From the NCBI RefSeq assembly GCF_003332305.1, contig NZ_QOIO01000001.1, forward strand, positions 1 to 64,000: 64,000 nucleotides of DNA, in the 5' to 3' direction. Both the position numbers and the translations under genes were made by a program. Shown one piece after another: positions 17,332 to 24,252 of the stretch; position 1 is the first letter of the stretch; the number at the start of each line of letters is the position of its first letter. The stretch comes from Microvirga aerophila (GTDB lineage Bacteria > Pseudomonadota > Alphaproteobacteria > Rhizobiales > Beijerinckiaceae). The notes beneath the pieces are model-generated. The model was not told the origin of the DNA and made no database searches. It saw only the letters and a list, made by a program, of their open reading frames with translations.

Positions 17332-17350
17332 CCACGCCACGACCGGCCTA
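17292..17350 (-). repeat. Right arm of 59-bp inverted repeat
   Basis: Reverse complement of 17070-17128 with three mismatches. It contains operator copy 9. The spacer between arms is 163 bp. Confidence 0.8.
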
Positions 17351-17642
17351 CAGTAAGCCTGCAGTCGACCGATGATCCCGCTCCCTGAAAAAGAAGACAT
17401 CCATGCCCTTGCCGATGTCCGATAGGTTCAAGGAGGACCATGGAGCAAGGAGGTTCCCTCACATCCACGATGACGCGTCAGGACTGCACCGGCCTGTCGT
17501 CCGCCGGCGCGATGCGCTTTCCGGCGCCAAAGCAACAACTGTTCCCACGTCGCACCTAGGCACCCGACGGCCTGTCTTGATGGCATCGCTGCCAACGTCG
17601 CTCCTAACAAACATTTGCCCGGGCAATCTCAAGGAGTTTTCC

Positions 17643-18395
17643 ATGGACCTGCACAACAGCCATAACATCCACCGGTGCATCGCGGAAGGCATCGGCACCT
17701 TTTGGCTCACCTTCGCCGGCTGCGGCAGCGCCGTCATCGCCGCCGCCTTTCCCGACGTGGGCATCGGCCTGCTCGGCGTCTCCCTTGCCTTCGGTCTGAC
17801 GGTGCTGACCATGGCCTACGCCATCGGCCACATCTCCGGCTGCCACCTCAACCCAGCAGTCACCGTGGGGCTTGCGGCGGGCGGACGCTTCCCGAAGCAG
17901 GACATTCTGCCTTATGTGATCTCGCAGATCATCGGCGCAGTGATCGCCGCGGCGGCGCTCTATGCCATCGCGACAGGCTCACCCACGTTCGACGTCGCCA
18001 AAGGATTTGCGGCCAACGGTTACGGTGCGCACTCGCCAGGCCACTACAGCATGGTCTCCGGCTTTGTGGCCGAGGTGGTTCTCACCATGATGTTCCTGTT
18101 CATCATCATGGGTGCCACCCACGGCAAGGCGCCCGTCGGCTTCGCGCCCATCGCCATCGGCCTGGGGCTGACACTGATCCACCTAGTGGGCATCCCAATC
18201 ACCAACACCTCTGTGAACCCCGCCCGCAGCACCGGCCCGGCTCTGTTCGCCGGCGGATGGGCGCTTGGGCAGCTCTGGCTGTTCTGGATCGCGCCGCTGA
18301 TCGGCGGCGCGCTCGGCGGGATCCTCTACCGCTGGCTCAGCGAGGAGCCCTCGGCGCAGGTCACCGGCGTCGCACCTGCAGCCCCAGCCGAGTAA
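17643..18395 (+). CDS. aqpZ: Aquaporin Z
   Basis: A 250-residue MIP-family water channel. Both NPA boxes are present ([29 protein letters not shown]) with the Arg after the second NPA. The first helix ([20 protein letters not shown]) and [20 protein letters not shown] match AqpZ, which conducts water rather than glycerol. ATG 17643 has AAGGAG upstream. The gene is downstream of operator copy 9 and upstream of the second DUF1476 gene. Confidence 0.93.
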   Translation: MDLHNSHNIHRCIAEGIGTFWLTFAGCGSAVIAAAFPDVGIGLLGVSLAFGLTVLTMAYAIGHISGCHLNPAVTVGLAAGGRFPKQDILPYVISQIIGAVIAAAALYAIATGSPTFDVAKGFAANGYGAHSPGHYSMVSGFVAEVVLTMMFLFIIMGATHGKAPVGFAPIAIGLGLTLIHLVGIPITNTSVNPARSTGPALFAGGWALGQLWLFWIAPLIGGALGGILYRWLSEEPSAQVTGVAPAAPAE

Positions 18396-18605
18396 CAGAC
18401 AACGGCTGTCGTGGGGCATGGTCGTTTCCTGCGGTGAGGGCGATCCGAACCGTTTACGCGCCCAGACAGAAGCCCACCGACGGACAGCCCGGCGACGGCT
18501 CGGCCGCAAGGGATCCGGGTCGGCAAGCGGCAGATGCAAACCACCCCGGCCACGGAGCCCACTGGCCTCAAGGGCACCCGACGGTGACCAATTGGAGAAC
18601 TTCAA

Positions 18606-18932
18606 ATGACCAGCTACGACGATGTGCAGAAGACGATCCTCCGCAACAAGCTCCTCGGCCGGTGGGCCGCCGAGAAACTGGGGCTCACCGGCCGCGACGC
18701 GGAGGCCTATTCGGACGCGCTCGCCAGGGGCACGGTCGATCCCGGGCGCAGCGATGTGTTCAGCACAATCCGCAAAGACTTTGATGCCGTGGGCGTGGCT
18801 GAGTCGGACGCGCGCATTCTCCACGTCATGACCGAACTCATGCTCAAGGCCGGGAACCTGATGCCAACGGCGCGGGGAGATTCCACCGATGCCGCGGCGG
18901 CGACACTCGCGCGCAATCTCATGTCGCAATGA
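18606..18932 (+). CDS. DUF1476 protein (F1-ATPase inhibitor zeta-like), copy B
   Basis: 108 residues, identical to copy A at 12335-12661 except Tyr4 for Ser4. The two coding sequences differ by one base by my reading, in inverted orientation about 6 kb apart. Upstream sequence differs (GGAGAACTTCAA before ATG here). Such identity with unrelated flanks implies very recent duplication or gene conversion. The role is as for copy A: probable regulation of F1Fo-ATPase hydrolysis under low energy, by family. Confidence 0.88.
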   Translation: MTSYDDVQKTILRNKLLGRWAAEKLGLTGRDAEAYSDALARGTVDPGRSDVFSTIRKDFDAVGVAESDARILHVMTELMLKAGNLMPTARGDSTDAAAATLARNLMSQ

Positions 18933-19024
18933 GGCCAGCGTGGAGAAGCGTAAATTGAACAAGTTCGTTGACGTAAGGGCGATGGCCTCATGCCGCTAGC
19001 CTAGGACGCACTGAATTGCCTTCA

Positions 19025-19468
19025 TCAACGCAGGCCGATCTCGACCCCGCTCACGTTGGCGCTTAATTCCAGCCCAATAGTGCGCCCGCGCAGATCGAGA
19101 ACCACCCCTCTCCCATTCTGCAGGCGGATGGTTGATGCGCCGCCGCCGGCGGCGGCTCCCACGGCAACGGCCGTGTAGGTGCCGGCGATGTCTGAGGCTC
19201 GGCGCAGGTTGTAGGCCCGCCCAAACAGATCGGCCTTTGAGGCTCCAATAGTCGCACCGAAGCTCAGGCCTCCGACGCGCAGCGGATAACGCCGCCCCTC
19301 GAAGACGAGCGTCCCGCGGCCGCCCCCGATGCCAACGATGAACCCGGCTTTGGCGATCTCAATGCGGACTGTCCCTGTTGCGGCCCAACCCGGCACAGTC
19401 AGCACGGGCACGACCAGCGCGGCGCACGCGACCAGACCGCAACGAAGAGCGTGGCGAAATGTGAGCAT
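19025..19468 (-). CDS. Exported glycine-rich protein of unknown function
   Basis: A 147-residue protein with a signal peptide (CGLVACAALVVPVLTVPGWA). The mature domain is all-beta-like: RIEIAKAGFIVGIGGGRGTL, VGGLSFGATIGASKADLFGR, TIGLELSANVSGVEIGL. This pattern recalls YSYK/DUF1134-like lipid-related exported domains, but I do not recognise it with certainty and assign no function. ATG 19468 has GGAGG five bases upstream. Confidence 0.65.
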   Translation of the reverse strand: MLTFRHALRCGLVACAALVVPVLTVPGWAATGTVRIEIAKAGFIVGIGGGRGTLVFEGRRYPLRVGGLSFGATIGASKADLFGRAYNLRRASDIAGTYTAVAVGAAAGGGASTIRLQNGRGVVLDLRGRTIGLELSANVSGVEIGLR

Positions 19469-19674
19469 GGAGACCTCCCCTTTTCATTGGGCTGAGACGC
19501 ATTCAACACCGGATTAAATCAAGATCTGTGATGTGCGTGGACACAGGCGTTTGCCACCCTGTCGCTGATGTCAGCCATGAGCGTCGTCCGCGATAATCCT
19601 CAGCGAACTGCGTGACGCATGATCAACTGGCTGCACGACAGGGCTCGGCCTCCATCAGTGCCAACGGCGGCCCC

Positions 19675-20016
19675 TCATCCTCCGTTCCTCCCCCCACCGT
19701 CCACGGACTTGGTCAAGATGGTCATCAGCTTGCCCATCTCGGCATTGTAGTCGCGGAGGGTATCCTCCACCCAGCGGGATTGAATGGCTGTCATATCCGC
19801 AGGGTTCCTGCAGCCCATCATCTCGCGGGTGGTGTCGGCGTCCTTCTCAAGGCGCATGGACACGAAACTCATCATCTCGCGCTGGCATTCGGCGGCCGCG
19901 GCGAACCAGGTCTCCGCGGCGTTCGCCAAGGCGCGGCCGCTATCGCCTGACACAGCATATCCGGTGCCGCTTCGCAGCGTGTCCGATGTTCCTGAACTCT
20001 TCGGCATGGTGGCCAT
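19675..20016 (-). CDS. Phasin-like protein
   Basis: A 113-residue amphipathic helical protein (ANAAETWFAAAAECQREMMS, SVSMRLEKDADTTREMM-like heptads, AIQSRWVEDTLRDYNAEMGK). Size, Ala/Glu/Met-rich helices and lack of other domains fit the Phasin_2 group, which coats polyhydroxyalkanoate granules. ATG 20016 follows AAGGAGGACGATCC. The assignment is by general resemblance; a generic helical protein is possible. Confidence 0.6.
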   Translation of the reverse strand: MATMPKSSGTSDTLRSGTGYAVSGDSGRALANAAETWFAAAAECQREMMSFVSMRLEKDADTTREMMGCRNPADMTAIQSRWVEDTLRDYNAEMGKLMTILTKSVDGGGRNGG

Positions 20017-20115
20017 GGATCGTCCTCCTTAAACGAAATCATTCGTTAGCCTGAAAGGGCTGCCCCTCACCTGCTCCAGGCGGCGGTAGGGCGAGGTCCG
20101 CCGCGCGTCTTACTG

Positions 20116-21351
20116 TCAGTGCCCACCGAGCACGAGCGTCTGGATAGGATACAGCAGCGCCTGGATGCGCAGGATCATGGCATGCACGAGCCCTACGGCA
20201 TCCACCGCATGGAGAACGAAGCCTCGCATCGTGCCGGTCTTAGGCGCGATGATCTCCTCGTGGTGGCTTGTATAGGCATTGACGATACAGCTGCTGCCGG
20301 GGGTGACGCCGTCGAACCCGCCCTCGTAGAGCGGTTCCAGGAATGCCAGGACGGTTCCCGGCCGCGTCACCTGCTGCGCGTCGAGCAACTGCTCGCCGCT
20401 GCGGATCTGGCCCGCGGCGATATAGTCCTGCACCCCGGTGACCACCATCGGGATGATGGTCCAGGGCTTCGACGCGCAGGTAGCCTCGGCCACCATTCCG
20501 ACTTGTATCACCTGGGCTTCGACCTGCCCGAAGCCGGCCTGTAGGCGTCCCCGCCCAGCCCCTTTCGGGATCAGGACGCCAGCCGGGCGCATCAGCGGAT
20601 TGACGATGTCGCCCACTCGCAGGGTGAACTGCTCGACTCGTCCATCGACACCAGCCCGGATGACGGTCTTCGACAGGTCCACCTCAGCTTGAGCCAACTC
20701 GGCCTCGGCACTGGCCTTCTGGGCGGGGAGCAGCGTGGAGAGCTGTGCCTCGGCCTGCTGCTTGGCGGCGGTGGCGGCATCGATTGTGCCCTGGCGGCCC
20801 TGCACCGTGACCTGGAGCCGCTCGATGTCCCGCGTGGCGACCGCGCCGGGGTTGCGCCGATAGATCTCCTGCTTGGTCTCCAGCTCGTCCACCGCCTGCT
20901 GGTAGGCGCTCCGGGCCTCCACGATCTTGCCTTCGGCGGCCTGGATTTCGGCCTGCGCGACCACCATGGCGGCGTCGGTCTCCGCAATCTTACGGCGGGC
21001 GGTCTCCGCGGCCGCCTCCTGCTTGGAGCTGTCGAGCCGGAAGAGCGGCGCACCTTGCTTGACCTCCCCGCTCACGCCGTTGACATAAATCTCGGCCACA
21101 CGCCCGTTGGTCTCAGGCAGGACCGGAATGGTGCGGAAGTACGCCGTGGCGTTCGTGGTCGCCGGGTGGTTGTAGAATACGACCGTGATCAGCCCGACGG
21201 TGAGCATCAAGCAGGTGATGATGCCCCAGCGCAGCTCGAACCAGACCGAGTAGAGGGTGATCTCCTTGCCGATGCGCTTGCCCTGGCCATAGCGGCGGTA
21301 GAGATAGTCCGGCAGGATGGTCAGCAGGGAGCAGAGAAGAAGCTCAAGCAT
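20116..21351 (-). CDS. HlyD-family membrane fusion protein (YiaV/YibH-like)
   Basis: A 411-residue periplasmic adaptor: two N-terminal membrane segments (LLLCSLLTILPDYLY, WGIITCLMLTVGLITVVFY), a split biotinyl-lipoyl domain (PVLPETNGRVAEIYVNGVSG, AGVDGRVEQFTLRVGDIVNP) and a long coiled-coil hairpin (residues about 130-230). ATG 21351 overlaps the end of the upstream gene by eight bases and has GGAG seven bases before it. The partner is the small membrane protein encoded just upstream; no ABC or RND pump is linked. It probably acts in envelope transport. Confidence 0.82.
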   Translation of the reverse strand: MLELLLCSLLTILPDYLYRRYGQGKRIGKEITLYSVWFELRWGIITCLMLTVGLITVVFYNHPATTNATAYFRTIPVLPETNGRVAEIYVNGVSGEVKQGAPLFRLDSSKQEAAAETARRKIAETDAAMVVAQAEIQAAEGKIVEARSAYQQAVDELETKQEIYRRNPGAVATRDIERLQVTVQGRQGTIDAATAAKQQAEAQLSTLLPAQKASAEAELAQAEVDLSKTVIRAGVDGRVEQFTLRVGDIVNPLMRPAGVLIPKGAGRGRLQAGFGQVEAQVIQVGMVAEATCASKPWTIIPMVVTGVQDYIAAGQIRSGEQLLDAQQVTRPGTVLAFLEPLYEGGFDGVTPGSSCIVNAYTSHHEEIIAPKTGTMRGFVLHAVDAVGLVHAMILRIQALLYPIQTLVLGGH

Positions 21352-21823
21352 GGGTCCGCTCCTTCGGCATGCGGGGCAAAGTGATGGTTTTCGGCACTTC
21401 GACGGCGCCTTCACCCGGTCCTCCGGTAGGCAGGCCGACGCCGATCTCGTCCGGAGCCTCACCCGCGCCTTGACCCGGCGGGATGCCGGCGATCTTCTCC
21501 AGCGATCCGGCGATCCGGCGCAACGGATTGCCAAAGTCGGGAATGTCGATCAGGGCGAGCAGCAGTCCGGCCACCCAGAACAGGTGCACGTGCGTGAACA
21601 GCGCCAGCAGGCCCAGAATGGCGACGATCTCGAACTGCAGCTTATGCTCCCTATGGGCAATCCGCTCCGGCAGGGTGTGCAGGCGCAGGAACAGCAGGCC
21701 GACCGCCAGCACGGCGAGCAACAGGAACACCGCCACGACGACCATCAGGACATCGGTTCCGCCGGGCGCGGCGATGAAGATCGGCAGGTGATGGGGGGCT
21801 GCCGGGTTAAGTGACGGGCTCAT
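21344..21823 (-). CDS. Inner-membrane protein co-encoded with HlyD-type adaptor
   Basis: A 159-residue protein with about three membrane segments (GTDVLMVVVAVFLLLAVLAV, FEIVAILGLLALFTHVHLFW, AGLLLALIDIPDF) and a Pro/Gly-rich cytoplasmic tail. The conserved-looking HTLPERIAHREHKLQFE lies between helices 1 and 2. It overlaps the adaptor gene downstream and the 56-codon gene upstream, so the three form one unit. Analogous to the small membrane partner (DUF3302-like) of YiaV, by context only. Confidence 0.72.
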   Translation of the reverse strand: MSPSLNPAAPHHLPIFIAAPGGTDVLMVVVAVFLLLAVLAVGLLFLRLHTLPERIAHREHKLQFEIVAILGLLALFTHVHLFWVAGLLLALIDIPDFGNPLRRIAGSLEKIAGIPPGQGAGEAPDEIGVGLPTGGPGEGAVEVPKTITLPRMPKERTHA

Positions 21824-21977
21824 ACTGTTTCTCCCACTGCGGCGGTTGAGGCATTCCCGGGACAAGCTTCACCTCACGCGCCTGGGCCAGCTCAGGCGCC
21901 AGCGCGACGTCCGCCTCAGTCGCGGCGAGCACCTCCTCGACCGTGGCACCGTTCATTTTCGAAGTGAGATCATCCAT
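21807..21977 (-). CDS. 56-residue protein in the HlyD operon
   Basis: A small gene starting at ATG 21977 with a strong GGAGGGAGCTC site and ending at TAA 21807-21809, inside the start of the next gene. It reads MDDLTSKMNGATVEEVLAAT, then ADVALAPELAQAREVKLVPG and a Trp/Pro-containing end. It has no membrane segment; an acidic, helical N-terminal half is predicted. The translational overlap with the membrane-protein gene supports its being real. Function unknown. Confidence 0.6.
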   Translation of the reverse strand: MDDLTSKMNGATVEEVLAATEADVALAPELAQAREVKLVPGMPQPPQWEKQYEPVT

Positions 21978-22001
21978 GAGCTCCCTCCACTTTCCGGTTG
22001 A

Positions 22002-23111
22002 TCAGGCAGGACCGGGCGCGGTTTCGCCGGCGCGTCCCCAGTCCTGGAACAGGGTGTGGGCGACCGCGAGCAGCACGGGACCGAGGAAGACCCCGACGAT
22101 CCCGAATGCAAGAAGGCCGCCAAGCACACCGAGAAAGATCAGCACGATCGGCATCCTGACTCCGCGGCTGATCAGGTACGGGCGCAGGACATTGTCGAGG
22201 CTGCCGACAAACAGGCCGTTCCACGCCATCACGAACACGGCCCATCCGGTGTTGCCGGAGGACATCAGCCACAGGGCAGCGGGTACCCAGAGCAGCAACA
22301 GCCCCATCGGCAACAAGGTGAGGACCACACCGACGGCGCCGAGCACGATTGCACCGGGCACCCCGGCCAGCCAAAAACTGACGCCCATCAGGATGCCCTG
22401 CACCAAGGCAGTGCCGAGGACCCCGTTGACCACGCTGACGATGGTCATCCCAGCAGTTTGAAGAACACGCTGCGCCCGCCAGCCGCCCAGCCGTGTCATT
22501 GCCCAGTCCAGGCGGCTCTCGACGTAGGCACCGTCGCGGTAGAGGAAGAACGCCAGGACGACGCCAAACAGGACCTGAAGCGTGCCCGAAAGGAGCGAGG
22601 CTCCCTGATGTAAAACCCATTCGCGCAACGGTCGGACATAGGGCGCCAGCGTCGGCCCAAGCTCAGCGCCTTGCTGCGACACCTGTATCCACACCCGTTC
22701 CGCCTCAGCTCCGATCAAGGGCACGCGCCCGAGCCAGCCAGGTGGCGGCAGCCCCTGATCGATGGCCGCGCGGACGGCTGCTGTGAGCCGGGCGACGTCG
22801 TCTGCCAAGTTCGCGCCCAAAGCCAGGAGCGGCAGCACCAGCAGGCCGGCGGTCATCAGGGTCATGAGCAAGGCCGCAGGAGTCTGCCGTCCGCCGAGCA
22901 GGCCCTCAATCCGCCGGAACAACCGCCATGTCGACACGCAGAGGATGACGGCAAGCAGGATGGCCGTCAGGAACGGCTTGAGCACCAGGATGCAGCCGAC
23001 GGCCAGAACCAGGAGTAGCACGAGCCCGAGCGCCTTCTCGACGTAGGACGCCTCCAGGGACGCGGATTGCTCCCAGATATGCATGGCGTCACTTGGATCC
23101 ACAGAGCGCAC
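22002..23111 (-). CDS. AI-2E family (PerM/UPF0118) transporter
   Basis: A 369-residue polytopic protein with the family layout: N-terminal helices (LGLVLLLVLAVGCILVLKPF), a soluble stretch (residues about 115-190), then FGVVLAFFLYRDG and a C-terminal block ending FGIVGVFLGPVLLAVAHTLF. GTG 23111 is taken as the start because AGGAGG lies five bases before it; no ATG nearby has one. Family members export small molecules or act as sodium/proton antiporters; the substrate is unclear. Confidence 0.85.
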   Translation of the reverse strand: MRSVDPSDAMHIWEQSASLEASYVEKALGLVLLLVLAVGCILVLKPFLTAILLAVILCVSTWRLFRRIEGLLGGRQTPAALLMTLMTAGLLVLPLLALGANLADDVARLTAAVRAAIDQGLPPPGWLGRVPLIGAEAERVWIQVSQQGAELGPTLAPYVRPLREWVLHQGASLLSGTLQVLFGVVLAFFLYRDGAYVESRLDWAMTRLGGWRAQRVLQTAGMTIVSVVNGVLGTALVQGILMGVSFWLAGVPGAIVLGAVGVVLTLLPMGLLLLWVPAALWLMSSGNTGWAVFVMAWNGLFVGSLDNVLRPYLISRGVRMPIVLIFLGVLGGLLAFGIVGVFLGPVLLAVAHTLFQDWGRAGETAPGPA

Positions 23112-23136
23112 GGTTTCCTCCTGGTCAGTCTTGCAG

Positions 23137-23403
23137 CTAACAGACGCTGCAGACACTGCGCAGGGTCCGGTTCAGGCGGCGCTCCATTTCGCGCATCTTT
23201 CTGTCGGCCTCCGACCTGCTTTGGTCCGCACCCGCCTGTAGGCCTTCCTGCTGCTGAACGGACGACAGGGTCGGCTGCCGGAGCGTGGGCCGATTAGGCG
23301 GAGATTGCTGGTCTGGCGCCTGCGCCACGGCTGTTCCGACCCAAAAAAGTGCTTGAATCGAAAGAGCGATGAGTCTGCTCAACGACAACGGAATGGGAGT
23401 CAT
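23137..23403 (-). CDS. Small exported protein with coiled-coil tail
   Basis: 88 residues: signal peptide (RLIALSIQALFWVGTAVAQA), a Gln/Pro-rich linker, then a short charged helix (RSEADRKMREMERRLNRTLR) and a Cys-x-x-x-Cys end (SVCSVC). ATG 23403 follows AGAGGAGGTCCAG. No family recognised. It lies between the AI-2E gene and fabI on the same strand. Confidence 0.6.
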   Translation of the reverse strand: MTPIPLSLSRLIALSIQALFWVGTAVAQAPDQQSPPNRPTLRQPTLSSVQQQEGLQAGADQSRSEADRKMREMERRLNRTLRSVCSVC

Positions 23404-23445
23404 CTGGACCTCCTCTTGTTGGCGTGTTCAAGCATGGCACCAGCG

Positions 23446-24252
23446 TCACGCCATGATGCTGAGCCCGCCATCGACGTAGGTGGTCGTTCCGGTCAACCTT
23501 CTTGCAAACGGCGTCGTCAGATACGCCGCGGTGAGGCCCACGTCGTCGATGTCGACCAACTCGCCAATGGGCGCCCGCTCGATAGCCTCGGACAGCAGGA
23601 CGTCGAAATCCTTCAGGCCGGAGGCGGCCCGGGTCTTCAGGGGGCCGGGCGAGATGGCGTGCACCCGGATGTGCTTTTCGCCCAGCTCATAGGCAAGATA
23701 CCGGACAGCACTCTCCAGCGCCGCCTTCACGGGTCCCATCAGGTTGTAGTTCGGCACCACCTTGTTGGCGCCGTGATAGCTCATCGCCAGAAGTGTCCCG
23801 CCGTTGGGCATCAGCGGCTCGGCGAGTCGCGCCATGCGGATGAACGAATGGCAGGAGATGTCCATCGCCACCTTGAACCCCTCGTCGGAGCTGTCGACAA
23901 GCCGCCCCTGCAGGTCCTCCTTCGGCGCGAAGGCGATGGAATGCAGCGCGATGTCGAGGTTGCCCCAGGTCCCGCGAATCTGTTCGAAGACAGCCTCAAG
24001 CTGGCCGCTCTGAGCTACGTCGCACGGTGCGAAGACCGAGGCCCCGAGTTCCTTGGCGAGCGGCTCGACATAGGGCCTTGCCTTCTCGTTGAGATAGGTG
24101 ACCGCGAGGTCGGCCCCGAGCTCGCGGAAGACCCGGGCGCAGCCGTAGGCAATCGAATGCTCGTTAGCGATGCCGATGACGAGGGCGCGCTTGCCGTGCA
24201 GGACCTTCGATTGGATCGCAGTTTTGGTCAGGTCTGTCGGTTGGTCGTTCAT
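23446..24252 (-). CDS. fabI: Enoyl-[acyl-carrier-protein] reductase (NADH)
   Basis: A 268-residue FabI-type reductase catalysing the last reduction of fatty-acid elongation. NAD-binding GKRALVIGIANEHSIAYGCA and the catalytic Tyr-x6-Lys (YNLMGPVKAALESAVRYLA) are present, as is the typical HAISPGPLKTRAASGL. Its ATG overlaps the DUF3141 stop (ATGA at 24249-24252), placing it last in the pta-ackA operon. Such linkage is known in rhizobia, where this fabI copy accompanies ack-pta (from memory). Probably a second FabI rather than the housekeeping one. Confidence 0.92.
   Translation of the reverse strand: MNDQPTDLTKTAIQSKVLHGKRALVIGIANEHSIAYGCARVFRELGADLAVTYLNEKARPYVEPLAKELGASVFAPCDVAQSGQLEAVFEQIRGTWGNLDIALHSIAFAPKEDLQGRLVDSSDEGFKVAMDISCHSFIRMARLAEPLMPNGGTLLAMSYHGANKVVPNYNLMGPVKAALESAVRYLAYELGEKHIRVHAISPGPLKTRAASGLKDFDVLLSEAIERAPIGELVDIDDVGLTAAYLTTPFARRLTGTTTYVDGGLSIMA

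Larger units (their letters stand above)
16921..17642. other. Divergent regulatory region with paired operators
   Basis: About 720 bp between the exported-protein gene and aqpZ. It contains two tandem operator-like elements embedded in the arms of a 59-bp inverted repeat. An open plus-strand frame runs into aqpZ from 17403, but has no gene-like content before ATG 17643. Confidence 0.6.

Noticed and set aside
17403..17642. N-terminal extension of aquaporin from 17403
   Set aside because: The sequence is not membrane-like, and AAGGAG sits directly before ATG 17643 where the AqpZ fold begins.
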